Assembly: GCA_037039925.1 (NCBI GenBank)
Contig: JAXRKP010000615.1
Location: forward strand, 193,460-257,459
From: Doris montereyensis
Taxonomy: Eukaryota; Mollusca; Gastropoda; Nudibranchia; Dorididae
Length of the DNA: 64,000 nt
Direction: 5' to 3'
The notes under the pieces were generated by a model. The model saw only the letters and a list, made by a program, of their open reading frames with translations. It was not told the origin of the DNA and made no database searches. Within the stretch, counting starts at the first letter, position 1. Each line of letters starts with the position of its first letter. Position numbers and translations under genes: made by a program. Shown piece after piece: positions 1 to 40,203 of the stretch.

Positions 1-822
1 TTTCATTACGTTTGATATATATTTAATCACAACTGTCACATGGGCACAACAATGTCCCTGAAGTATTCTTCAATTTCGTCTCCCTGATTCAATCACTAGA
101 AAATTGGCAATTCTGATAATATAAGTATATAATAATACAAGTACAGAATATTCAGCTTCAGGGTGATTCCACACAGGCAAGTCCAAAGCTCATGAGATAA
201 AGCAGAACATTTATTCTAAAAACGCATCGTTGTAAACTAACAACCTTTATAAACTAACAGTGCTTTAGCTGAAAAGATTAAAATGGAAGGGTGGTTTGTA
301 GCTTAATCAGTTGAAAGGAATACATTTTATAGGTTATCGCTTTATATACCTAGCGTGACAAACCTCAAGAGGTAACATCTCCATCAAAGGAAACAAAACA
401 AACACATGAAGTTTCAGACAACAAACGAGTGGGGACTTTGCACTAATACAACCATTGCATAGTGTGATGTCAGGAGAAAGAGAACTAAAAGTAAAAACAA
501 AGGAGAGCAGAGTGTTGGAAGAAGTCAAGAAAGGAGAGATAGCAATGGGCAGAAAGCAAAATAACTCCGCTTTCATAATCAATATGTGAGCTTTACAACA
601 AACAGTAAGTCTGTGTTTTCAATGGACAGCCCTTCGTTAAATGTTTCACGGCCAAAGGTTCTCATAGCTTTGGAGTTTTGTTTTGTTGGGTTGCATTACA
701 TTTGTCTGTTATGTTGCTGTTTTATCTTGAGCTGAATCAACGCAAGAGAATCTTTGATTTTTTTCCTGCTCTCAATGCAAACCCTATCCAGTTTACTACA
801 TTCTTACAATCTTCCTCTTCAG
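1..822. other. KDM5 intron upstream of the first visible exon
   Basis: No exon or recognisable repeat was found. Short open frames here match nothing I know. The ARID/JmjN exons must lie to the left of the window. Confidence 0.6.
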
Positions 823-28449
<27,627 letters not shown>

Positions 28450-29780
28450 CAGCTGATTGGCTCCTCATTTTGATATTGTTGCAAAGCAGTCGTCATCCGA
28501 TCGTTATCACCATCGCCGCCACTATCTTTATCATCGTCGATTTAATCAATAAGATTGCGTAGAGATGTTGGTGAGTGCTGACTTAAGGATTCAATGAAAC
28601 TCGATTGCTTTGATTACTTCATCCACTGGAAAACAATTATTTTTTTCTTTTGGTTGCAAATTCCATAATGTATTTCTCATACCGAAAACCATTGATCTTT
28701 TTTTTTAATATACACTCAATATCAAATGATACGATTTATTTAATTGGTTACGTGCTTAAATGATGTGTTAATTTTGGGGTTGGGTTTGCTCGCTTTTGTT
28801 TTGCGGGTTTTTTTTCAATGTGTGAACATTTTTTGTCGTTTTCAAACATATTATTTTTGTACTTATGCTTGTTTAAATGTTTTCAATTGTTCATCTGGGT
28901 CGGGGTTTTTTTGTTTTCTTTCTTACATTTTTGGGGTTTTTTTTAGAACTCATTTTCTTCTTGTTTTGTATGTTGTGTATTATCTTTGTGTATGTGTGTG
29001 TGTACAATTTTTTGTCGCATTGTCTGTGGAAGAATAGACAAGAGGCCAGTCGTACAAGTATCAGCCATTGTAGTGTCTACTATAACGTACTGGCATCGTC
29101 TCATCCCTTTCAATAACGGACGCGTTGTTCACATCATTATCAATTGATATGTTTATTTTTTCTCTCTGCTAGTTAGTTTAAGTGCCAGGTGCATTTTTCT
29201 TTTCCTTCAGATTTTTTTCATGGTTGTTTTGTTGTGTCTCTGTTAGCGTATAGGAAACAGATTATACCATTTATTTATCTATCAGATGAATTTATAGTCA
29301 TGCTTAACGGTTATCAGTTTTTATTTCTAATTATATGAAAATCTGTGATAAGAAGAAAAACGTACATATTTCATTCTTTTTTCTTTTTTTTTTTTTTATC
29401 CTTGGTGGTATATATTTGAGTGATTATTTAAGAAATTTATTTCATTTTCTACCATTTTGTGATTCCCCCTTTTTGTATATTTTCTTTTCGTCCTGGTTCT
29501 GTCCATTCCTTTTGGCAGCAATGATGCTTAGTTGAACTGTATGAAATTTGATTGAAATCACTGCACGTGGTGGTCTAGTACTTGCTAGGAAGACGTAGAC
29601 CGCTGCCTTAAACTTAATGGAACGCAGTTGTTCTTTGCGTGGTTTGTAAATTCAAAGTCATCTGGTTCATACTGCATCTCACTTTTTATATTATGTATAT
29701 TATTTAAATAGACTTTTCCTTATTTTAAAGAACAAACCTAGCACTTTGTTGTCATTAAATTTTGAAAATTTGAAGCGTAT
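28450..29780 (+). other. KDM5: Probable KDM5 3' untranslated region
   Basis: No coding signal follows the stop; the sequence is T-rich with homopolymers. An ATTAAA at 29754-29759 is a candidate poly(A) signal. A second candidate, AATAAA at 32250-32259 with T/G-rich sequence 30-50 nt downstream, would give a much longer UTR. The end is a guess. Confidence 0.4.
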
Positions 29781-30102
29781 GCCTCTTTGCAATCTCTCCT
29801 TACTACCCCCCCCCCTCACCTCACATAAACATAAAAAAGAGATCATATATTATTATTATAAACATATATTATTATTATAATTATTATTAGCAATGCTTGT
29901 CTTATCAAACTTATCAATTGGTTTTGCATTTCTTATTACCTATTTAGGGTTTTTTATTCATTTTTTGTTTGTTCTTTTTGTGGCTTGGTAGCTTTTTAAT
30001 TTAAAGTGCATCTGTGTTCATTTTATTCAGTGTACATATACATATATAATAATAATAATAAGCAGTTACAGTGAGCAAGTTGTTGTTATAAATCAGATCC
30101 TG

Positions 30103-30139
<37 letters not shown>

Positions 30140-32345
30140 TATGTCATCCCAGGTACAGTTTTTTTTCCATTCATGTCGTATCTGCTCGTTCTCTTTCCTG
30201 TCACACATGTGTCATCATCATACTGTCATATTCTCGTCTTCTCCTCCATGGTTTTGTCACACTGTTGTCACATACTCGTGACATGTCGGCTTTTTTACAA
30301 AAATTCCTTTTTATTCCTATATAGACAATTTTTCTCACACCTTCTCATCAAAAGTATTATGATAGAGATATGTTTAATATGGTTTGTTGGTGAGATGAAT
30401 ATGTTAGAGGAGTTTGAGGTTTGAGCAGGGGAAATTGTTTAGTTTTGTTGTGGGTTGTTTTTTTTTGGGGGAGGGGGGGAGATAGCTGTTTAGTCTTTTT
30501 TTTTTTCTTTCTTTTTAAAAAAATTTTTTTATTTTATTTTAATAACACTTTGTTCTGAAACATTTGGGGGTGTTGTTTTTTTGCCTTAGTGCTTTAAGAT
30601 GTTTTGCTCCCATTTTCAATAATGATTATCATACAAAATTTATGATCTGCTCCGTTCTTTATTCTGATTAATGAAAGTGTTATGGATTATCATAATTATA
30701 TAATGTATAACAAAAAAAACAAACTAATGAAAGTTTGAGCTTCTGATGAATTATTATTTGGTTTCCTTTTCTATTTCAACATCTTCTCTTCCTATAAGGC
30801 TTATTTCAAGTCAGATAGTTGAAAGTAGAACTATTATTACAGGACTCGCCTGGATTCCAACATACTCTCAATTGAAGCGAAAAAGTTGAGTAATCCGTGC
30901 ATGCAGAAATCCAGTGCCGATGGGGGTTAACCTAAGCCTGTAACCCATGTTGTTGCCTTTACGCGCGCTGTGTGTACGGATAGGTTTAGTAATGATAATA
31001 CTGTGTGTAATTATTGATATTGTTCACTCATACACTACCATTGTCGCATGTTGTCAGGCCATAACGAAAGAAAATTGTGTATACGCAATTGCGGTAAGGA
31101 GCATCTTCTAGACTTATTATTCTTCTTATACCGAACGAGCTCTCTTGCGTGAACAGTTGATTTTTTATGATTTTTTAAACTGCTGCCTTCGACTAAACCC
31201 GTTTTCTTTGCCAACATACAAAACAACTACTACCACTACTACAACGACTAGATCTACGAGTCAGAATTGGCATAGACTGCACTGTTTTCGATCAGTTTAC
31301 CGACTCATCATTTTCCAATCATTGTTTTCATCTATTTATTGATGGAAGTAGTGTATTGTGTGAATGGTGTCTCCACCCCAAAAACGTTTTTTTAGCTTCT
31401 CAATTTCACCCTATTACTCATCCCCACTCAGATAAATTAACGACACATAGCCGATATTTATTGCTTCCAATGTAAAGTTTGATCTCTTATGAACACCGTT
31501 TTTAAAAAAGTAAAGGGAAAATAATAACAAATAAAAAATTACAAATGTTTTAAACCACCCAACTTTCTTGTGTTGGACCCTGAGTAGTCTATGAGTTAAA
31601 GATGCACACATAGCTCCCACTGTCTCCCACCTTTTGCCATTGATTGCATACATATCACATGATGCCACTATCGCTGATGATGACCATTGACACATGCAAT
31701 GATTATTTCAAAATGAACTTTCACAACCAACATATCGCCACCAAAAAAACCCAGGCGGTAATGTATATGTGGTGTGCAGTTATACAGACCTATTATTATA
31801 TATAGGTGAAATTTTGGTCATCTAAATTCAACGTGCTGTATTGCGGAGTGTGCAGAAATTTAGGGTGCTGGAATCTGGCGAATTCTGTATTAGTCACATT
31901 ACTAACAAACACACTGTTGCCAAGAGGTGCAGTTGTCAATAGAATTTATTCGGGTAGGTGGGCTTCTTTTTTTTCATTTTGTTTGTTTTGTTTGTCCTTT
32001 AGAGTTAGTTTTAGTTTTAGAGCCCATCTGAGATTGAGAATCATTGACAATGTCAATGACATTGCTTTGTCCAATTCCCCTTTCCGTGTAGAACATTTTT
32101 GTCCTCTCTCTCAACAGGAATAGTTAGTTAGATTTCAATTTGCTCCTTAATGTTTGTTTGTTTTGGGTTTGTTGTTGTTGGGTTTGGGTTTTCTCTCAAG
32201 AGTTCTTTGAATCATATTTGCTGAATTAATCATCTTTAATTCTATGAAAAATAAATAAAAATCAATCTTCCCCATTTAATTTTTGTGAGTTTTGTCAGAA
32301 GTTTTTGCTTCCCCCTTGTCCCTTTCCCCTTCCCAATCAAACATA
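29781..32345. other. Intergenic AT-rich DNA
   Basis: A C run near 29805, (ATT)n at 29850-29890 and at 30105-30140, and T-rich stretches. No gene or named element recognised. Confidence 0.5.
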
Positions 32346-32490
32346 GACGGTTGGTGGGTGCGACTGCCGCTTTCTTCTTGCCTTTCACTTTTTCAGTTAT
32401 CTTTCATCTTGCTGTTACCTCTTAATTCACCCTGAGATTCACTGAGCATATCACTATCAGTGGATGGGGGTAAATATCAATTGAACACAA
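32346..32490 (+). repeat. Dispersed ~140-bp repeat grading into the 45-bp satellite
   Basis: GGTTGGTGGGTGCGACTGCC, TATCTTTCATCTTGCTGTTA, CCTCTTAATTCACCCTGAGA form a clear copy. Its last part, GTGGATGGGGGTAAATATCA and ATTGAACACAAACAAATC, is the unit that then repeats about forty times. Confidence 0.85.
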
Positions 32491-34285
32491 GCAAATCACT
32501 ATCACTCAGTGGATGGGGGTCAATATCAATTGAACACAAGCAAATCACTATCACTCAGTGGATGGGGGTATATATCAATTGAACACAAACAAATCACTAT
32601 CAGTGGACTAGTATAGAACACAAACAAATCACTATCAGTCAATATCAATTGAACATAAACAAATCACTATCAGTGGATGGGGGTAGATATCAATTGAACA
32701 CAAACAAATCACTATCACTCAGTGGATGGGGGTCAATATCAATTGAACACAAACAAATCACTATCACTCAGTGGATGGGGGTATATATCAATTGAACACA
32801 AACAAATCACTATCACTCAGTGGATGGGGGTATATATCAATTGAACACAAACAAATCACTATCAGTCAGTGGATAGAACACAAACAAATCACTATCAGGG
32901 TATATATCAATTGAACACAAACAAATCACTATCAGTCAGTGGATGGGGGTAGATATCAATTGAACACAAACAAATCACTATCAGTGGATGGGGGTAGATA
33001 TCAATTGAACACAAACAAATCACTATCAGTCAGTGGATGGATGGGTAGATATCAATTGAACACAAACAAATCACTATCAGTCAGTGGATGGGGGTAGATA
33101 TCAATTGAACACAAACAAATCACTATCAGTGGATGGGGGTCAATATCAATTGAACACAAACAAATCACTATCAGTGGATGGGGTAGATGTCAATTGAACA
33201 CAAACAAATCACTATCAGTGGATGGGGGTAGATGTCAATTGAACACAAACAAATCACTATCAGTGGATAGGGGTAGATGTCAATTGAACACAAACAAATC
33301 ACTATCAGTGGATGGGGGGGTAGAACACAAACAAAACTATCAGTGGATGGGGTATATCAATTGAACACAAACAAATCACTATCAGGTGGATAGGGGTAGA
33401 TGTCAATTGAACACAAACAAATCACTATCGGTGGATGGGGGTAGATATCAATTGAACACAAACAAATCACTATCGGTGGATGGGGGGTAGATGTCAATTG
33501 AACACAAACAAATCACTATCGGTGGATGGGGGTAAATGTCAATTGAACACAAACAAATCACTATCGGTGGATGGGGAACACAAACAAATATAAATATCAA
33601 TTGAACACAAACAAATCACTATCGGTGGATATCAATTGAACACAAACAAATCACTATCGGTGGATGGGGGTAGATATCAATTGAACACAAACAAATCACT
33701 ATCGGTGGATGGGGGGTAGATATCAATTGAACACAAACAAATCACTATCGGTGGATGGGGTAAATATGAATTGAACACAAACAAATCACTATCGGTGGAA
33801 TTGGGTAAAATGATATCTGATATCAATTGAACACAAACAAATCACTATCGGTGGATGGGGGGGATGGGGTAATCATCAATTGAACACAAACAAAACTATC
33901 ATATCAATTGAACACAAACAAATCACTATCGGTGGAATTGGAACACAAACAAAATATCTGATATCAATTGAACACAAACAAATCACTATCGGTGGATGGG
34001 GTAAATATCATTTTAACACAAACAAATCACTTTCAGTAGAAGGGGAGTAAATATCAATTGAACACAAACAAATCAATTGAACACAAACAAATCAAATCAC
34101 TATCAGTGAATAGGGGTCAATATCAATTGAACACAAACAAATCACTATCGATGAATGGGGGTAAATATCATTTAACACAAACAAATCACTATCAGTGAAG
34201 AGGGAGTAAACATCAATTGAACACAAACAAATCAATATCAGTGAATAGGGGTACATATCAATTGAACACAAACAAATCACAGTCA
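32436..34285 (+). repeat. Satellite A: ~45-bp tandem array
   Basis: Unit ATCACTATCGGTGGATGGGG plus GTAGATATCAATTGAACACA and AACAA, 45 bp, with shorter and longer variants and local higher-order repeats. About 1.85 kb. It starts inside a copy of the dispersed repeat. Confidence 0.97.
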
Positions 34286-34339
34286 ATCTTATTGATATTG
34301 GCCACATTGAATTATGTGGCTTTCTCATCCAGTATCAAG

Positions 34340-36660
34340 TGCATATGGTAGTGTGTAAGACAAGCGAAAGCAAGATGGTTCAAAACAAAAGAATGCAAGA
34401 TTGTGGGAAAGCAATATTATGTAGTAAGGTAAGACAAGAGAAAACAAGATTGTGTAAGATGAGAGAAAACAAGATTGTATTAAGTATACTATTAGTAGTA
34501 TTAGACAAGAGAAAACAAGATTGTATTTAGTATTAGACAAAAGAAAACAAGATTGTATTTAGTATTAGACAAGAGAAAACAAGATTGTATTTAGTATTAG
34601 ACAAGAGAAAACAAGATTGTATTTAGTATTAGACAAGAGAAAACAAGATTGTATTTAGTATTAGACAAGAGAAAACAACTTTGTATAAGACAAGAGAAAA
34701 CGTAAGACAAGTCATGTAAGACAAGAGAAAACAAGATCATGTAAGACGAGAAAAAACAATATTGTGTAAGACAAGAGAAAACAAGATTGTGTAAGGCAAG
34801 AGAAAACAAGGTTTGTGTAAGACAAGATAAAATAAGATTGTGTAAGATGAGAGAAAACAAGGTTGTGTAAGACGAGAAAATAAGGCTGTATAAGACAAGA
34901 GAAAAAGTTGTGTAAGACGAGAAAACAAGGTCTGTGTAAAGACAAGAGAAAATAAGGTTGTGTAAGACAGAGAAAACAAGGTTGTGTAGGACAAGAGAAA
35001 ATAAGGTTGTGTAAGACAAGAGAAAACAAGATTGTGTAATACAAGAGAAAATAAGGTTATGTAAAGTAAGATAAAACAAGGTTGTGTAAGACAAAGAGAA
35101 AACAAGGTTGTTTAAGACAAGAGAAAACATGGTTGCATAAGACAAGAGAAAACACGGTTGCATAAGACAAGATAAAAAAGGTTGTGCAAGACAAGATAAA
35201 CAATATTGTATTAGGCAAGAGAAATCAAGATTGTGTAAAGAAAGAGACGGAAGATAACATGTAAAATAAGAGAAAACAAGGTTGTGTAAAACAAGAGAAA
35301 ACAAGGTTGTGTAAAACAAGAGAAAACAAGGTTGTGTAAAACAAGAGAAAACAAGGTTGTGTAAGACGAGAGAAATCAAGATTGAGTAAGAAAGAGACGG
35401 GAAGATTATATGTAAGACAAGAGAAAACAAAGTTGTGTAAGACAAGAGAAAACAAGATTGCGTAAGACAAGAGAAAACAAGGTTGCATAAGACGAGAAAA
35501 AAAAGGTTGGGCAAGACAAGATAAACAATATTGTATTAGGCAAGAGAAATCAAGATTGTGTAAGAAAGAAACGGAAGATAACATGTAAAATAAGAGAAAA
35601 CAAGGTTGTGTAAGACAAGAAAAAACAAGGGTGCATAAGACAAGAGAAAACATGGTTGTGTAAGACAAGATAAACAATATTGTATAAGACAAGAGAAATC
35701 AAGACTGTTTAAGAAAGAGACGGGAAGATTATATCTAAGACAAGAGAAAACATGGTTGTGTAAGACAAGATAAACAATATTGTATCAGACAAGAGAAATG
35801 AAGATTGTTTAAGAAAGAGACGGGAAGATCATATCTAAGGCAAGAGAAAACATGGTTGTGTAAGATAAGAGAAACATGGTTGTGTAAGACAAGACAAAAC
35901 ATGCTTGTGTAAGACAAGACAAAACATGCTTGTGTAAGACAAGAGAAAACGTGGTTGTGTTAGACAAGAGAAAACAAGATTGTATAAGAAATGAGGAACC
36001 AAGACTGTGAAAGACAAGACAAAGCCTGATTGTGTAAAACAAGAGAAAACATTATTGTGTAAGACAACAGAAAACATTAATGTGTAAGACAAGAGAAAAC
36101 ATTATTGTGTAAGACAAGAGAAAACATGATTGTGTAAGAAAAGATAAAAGATGATTGTGTTAGAAAACAGAAAAAATGATTGTGTAAGAAAAGAGAAAAC
36201 ATGATTGTGTAAGAAAAGAAAAAACATGATTGTGTAAGAAAAGAGAAAATATGATTGTGTAAGAAAAAGATAACATGATTGTGTAAGACGAGAGAAAACA
36301 TGATTTTGTAAGACAAGAGATAGCATGATTATGTAAGACAAAAGATAACATGATTGTGTAAGACAAGAGATAACATGATTGTGTAAGACAAGAGATAACA
36401 TGATTTTGTAAGACAAGAGATAACATGATTATTTAAAACAAGAGATAACATGATTGTGTAAGACAAGAGATAACATGATTGTGTAAAACAAGAGATAACA
36501 TGATTGTGTAAGACAAGAGATAACATGATTGTGTAAGACAAGAGAAAAAATGATTGTGTAAGACAAGAGATAACATGATTTTGTAAGACAATAGATAACA
36601 TGATTTTGTAAAACAATAGATAACATGATTTTGTAAGACAATAGATAACATGATTTTGTT
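34340..36660 (+). repeat. Satellite B: 25-bp tandem array
   Basis: Unit GTGTAAGACAAGAGAAAACA plus AGGTT, 25 bp. Left units (34490-34680) are a longer variant with GTATTTAGTATTAGAC. Right units (36290-36650) have ATAACATGATT. The gradual change of variants along the array suggests local amplification. The minus strand lacks stop codons in all three frames, which produces long artefactual open frames. Confidence 0.97.
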
Positions 36661-36769
36661 CCAGAAACAAGGTGTCAGCCTCTCTATAAAAAAATGTCAC
36701 GGGTTTGTGCCTAAGCGATAGAACGATTTCTTCGATTTGTTTCAAGTTGAACCCAATCACCTTTTGTCA

Positions 36770-38290
36770 AGGTAAGCCAATTGTTAACGTGTACCTATTC
36801 TTTGTCAATAATGATCTATTTGTCATTTAACGTGTACCTCTTCTTTGTCAATAATGATCTATTTGTCATTTAACGTGTACCTCTTCTTTGTCAATAATGA
36901 TCTATTTGTCATTTAACGTGTGCCTATTCTTTTCCATTAAGGTGTATTTGTCATTTAACGTGTATTGCTCCTTTGACATTAAGGGTGTAGCTGTCATTTA
37001 ACGTATACATCTTATTTGTTATTAAGGATGTATCTGTCCATTAACTTGTACATATTCTTTGTCAATAAGGATGTTTTTGTCATTTAACGTGTACATATTC
37101 TTTGTCATTTAGGACATATTTTCTTTGTCATTAAGGATGTTTTTGTCATTTAACGTGTACATATTCTTTGTCATTTAGGATGTTTTTGTCATTTAACGTG
37201 TACATATTCTTTGTCATTTAGGATGTTTTTGTCATTTAACGTGTATATATTCTTTGTCATTTAGGATGTTTTTGTCATTTAACGTGTATATATTCTTTGT
37301 CATTTAGGATGTTTTTGTCATTTAACATGTACATATTCTTTGTCATTAAGGATGTATTTGTCATTTAACGTGTACATATTCTTTGTCAATAAGGATGTAT
37401 TTGTCATTTAACGTGTACATATTCTTTGTCCTTTAGGATGTTTTTGTCCTTTTAACGTGTAGATATTCTTTGTCATTTAGGATGTATTTGTCAATTCAAT
37501 TAACTTTGTCAATAATGATGTATTTATCATTTAATATATTCTTTGTCATTTAGGATGTATTTGGCATTTAACGTGTACCTCTTCTTTGTCAATAAGGATG
37601 TATTTGTCATTTAACGTGTACATATTCTTTGTCAATAAGGATGTATTTGTCATTTAACGTGTACATATTCTTTGTCCTTTAGAATGTTTTTGTCATTTAA
37701 CGTGTACATATTCTTTGTCATTTAGGATGTTTTTGTCATTTAACATGTACCTGTTCTTTGTCATTTCATTTAATGTGTGCCTATTCTTTGTCATTTAGGA
37801 TGTATTTGTCATTTAATGTGTACCTATTCTTTGTCATTTAGGATGTAGTTGTCATTAAACGTGTACTTCTTCTTTGTCATTTAGGATGTATTTGTCATTT
37901 TTATTCTTTGTCGTTTAGAATGTATTTGTCATTTAATGTGTGCCTATTCTTTGTCATTTAGGATGTATTTGTCATTTAACATGTGCCTATTCTATTTCAT
38001 TAAGGATATGTCTGTCATTTAACGTGTATTGCTCCCTTGACATTAAGGGTGTAGCTGTCATTTAACGTGTACATTTTCTTTGTCACTAAAGATGTATCTG
38101 TCATTTTTACATTTTCTTTTTCATTAAGGGTGTATCTGTCATCTAATTTTCTTCTTTTTCATTAAGGGTGTATCTGTCATCTAACGCGTACCTCTTCTTT
38201 TTCATTAGGGATGTATATGTCATCTAACGTGTACCTCTTCTTTTTCATTAGGAATGTATATGTCATCTAATGTGTACCTCTTCTTTGTTA
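36770..38290 (+). repeat. Satellite C1: 43-bp tandem array
   Basis: Unit GTCATTTAACGTGTACATAT plus TCTTTGTCATTTAGGATGTT and TTT. Related to C2 and C3 through GTCATTTAACGTGT. Confidence 0.96.
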
Positions 38291-38299
38291 TTGGGAGAA

Positions 38300-38880
38300 A
38301 AATACGATTTTCTCAAAATGTCTTTTTTGTTAATTATTTCTTATCTACTTTTTTATTTCTCAACACATCTTCATGAAATTTGGTGTGGATGATGAGTGGG
38401 AGAAAAAAGAAATTATTAGATGTTTTTTTGCTATGTAATATAGTTTTGGAAAAATTGATTTTTTTTGTACAATATTTTTGTATATTTTTGGTTGTTCTCA
38501 TATGCCATTTTCAAAAACTCATGACATCAGAACTCACTAATGAAACAAAAATCCGATCTGTCCAAATTTAGATATTGTAGCAAATAAGGTATGTGCCAAG
38601 TCTGAAAGAAATTTGTTGATAAATGAAAATGCTTATCGATATTGAACTTGGTAAAATTGGGGCAAAATCCAAGATGGCCGCCGTTTCTATGGTAACAGTA
38701 AACGTCAGGAAAACAACAATGATATATTTCAACTCAGTACACCATGCCCATTACACCTATACAAAAGTTAAATTGATAGGAACAAACGTGAAAATGTTCA
38801 CTCCATGATCCGCTCATTATGCGCCTTGAGCTCTTCTGAGGGAAGGCGCAATATAAATATTCTTCTTATCTTATCTTATT
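38300..38880 (+). repeat. Transposon-like insertion with a SINE/LINE-type 3' tail inside satellite C
   Basis: CCAAGATGGCCGCCGTTTCT and ATGGTAACAGTAAACG are followed by CGCCTTGAGCTCTTCTGAGG, GAAGGCGCAATATAAATATT and a run of TTATC units. The GGCGC-ATATAAAT ending with a short-repeat tail is typical of invertebrate LINE/SINE 3' ends. No reverse transcriptase is visible. Confidence 0.6.
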
Positions 38881-39825
38881 AAGGGTGTAGCTCTCATTTA
38901 AGGCGTACCCCTCCTTTTTCATGAAGGGTGTAGCTCTCATTTAAGGTGTGCCTCATCTTTTTCATTAAGGGTGTAGCTCTCATTTAAGATGTTCCTCATC
39001 TTTTTCATTAAGGGTGTAGCTCTCATTTAAGATGTTCCCATTCTTTTTCATTAAGGGTGTAGCTCTCATTTAAGATGTTCCCATTCTTTTTCATTTTTCA
39101 TTAGGTGTTCCCCTTCTTTTCATTAAGGTTGTAGCTCTCATTTAAGATGTTCCCCTTCTTTTTCATTAAGGGTGTAGCTCTCATTGAAGATGTTCTCCTT
39201 CTTTTTCATTAAGGGTGTAGCTCTCATTTAAGATGTTCCCCTTCTTTTTCATTAAGGATGTAGCTCTCATTTAAGATGTTCCCCTTCTTTTTCATTAAAG
39301 GTGTAGCTCTCATTTAATATGTTCCCTTTCTTTTTCATTAAGGGTGTAGCTCTCATTTTAGATGTTCCCCTTCTTTTTCATTAAGGCTGTAGCTCTCATT
39401 TAAGATGTTCCCCTTCTTTTCCATTAAAAGTGTAGCTCTCATTTAATATATTCCCCTTCTTTTTCATTAATGTTGTAGTTCTCATTTATGGTGTTCCCCT
39501 TCTTTTTCATTAAGGGTGTAGCTCTCATTTAAGGTGTGCCTCATCTTTTTCATTAAGGTTGTAGCTCTCATTTAAGATGTTCCCCTCCTTTTTCATTAAG
39601 GATGTAGCTCTCATTTAAGATGTTCCCCTCCTTTTTCATTAAGGGTGTAGCTCTCATTTAAGATGTTCCCCTTCTTTTTCATTAAGGGTGTAGCTCTCAT
39701 TTAAGATGTTCGCCTTCTTTTTCATTAAGGGTGTAGCTCTCTTTAAGGTCTTACCCTTCTTTGTAATTGATGGTGTAGCTCTCGTTTAAGGTGTACCCCT
39801 TCCACTTTCATTAAGGGTGTAGCTA
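38878..39825 (+). repeat. Satellite C2: ~42-bp tandem array
   Basis: Unit CATTAAGGGTGTAGCTCTCA plus TTTAAGATGTTCCCCTTCTT and TTT. More homogeneous than C1 and clearly related to C3. Confidence 0.96.
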
Positions 39826-40203
39826 ACCAGCTAATGCCCTTTGTGCGCCACTTCAGGGAAAAGGCTCGAGCAGGAGAATATCCTTAGATATGAGCGATGG
39901 TTCGCAGAATACAAAGCAGTGTGTAGCGCCAACTATGAGGGACTATGTGGAGACATGGAGAAAGAAGCGGCACTCAGAATTTGGAGCAGGTCAGTTCTGA
40001 AAAACCAGCAGCGCTATGTCTCCATGATTAGCGATGGCGACGCCAAGACCACTTGTGAGCTGCACACCCTGGATCCATACCCTTGAATGAAGGTCTAGAA
40101 ACACGAATGTGTCAACCACGTCGGTAAACGGCACTTCACAACCTGGTCGCTGAGAAGTCAAAGGCAAAGCCCAAGGTCACTCTTGGAGGGAAAGGTCGCG
40201 GTA
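39826..40203 (+). pseudogene. Mutator-like transposase fragment embedded in satellite C
   Basis: The frame at 39841-40086 includes NYEGLCGDMEKEAALRIWSR, SVLKNQQRYVSMISDGDAKT and TCELHTLDPYP. NLVAEKSKAKPKVTLGGKGR follows in another frame at about 40140-40200. The GxMExxAAxxxWxRSVxKxxxRYxxxxxDGDxK pattern is that of Mutator-like transposase domains found in molluscs and arthropods. It is broken by at least one frameshift and a stop at 40084-40086, and truncated on both sides by satellite units. Confidence 0.7.

Noticed and set aside
32436..34285. CRISPR-like regular array
   Set aside because: Units are contiguous with no unique spacers, and the DNA is animal with spliced genes.
34597..35514. 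305-codon minus-strand open frame, Leu/Ser/Phe-rich
   Set aside because: It is the reverse strand of the 25-bp satellite, which lacks stops in all frames; the peptide is only the repeat read through three frames.
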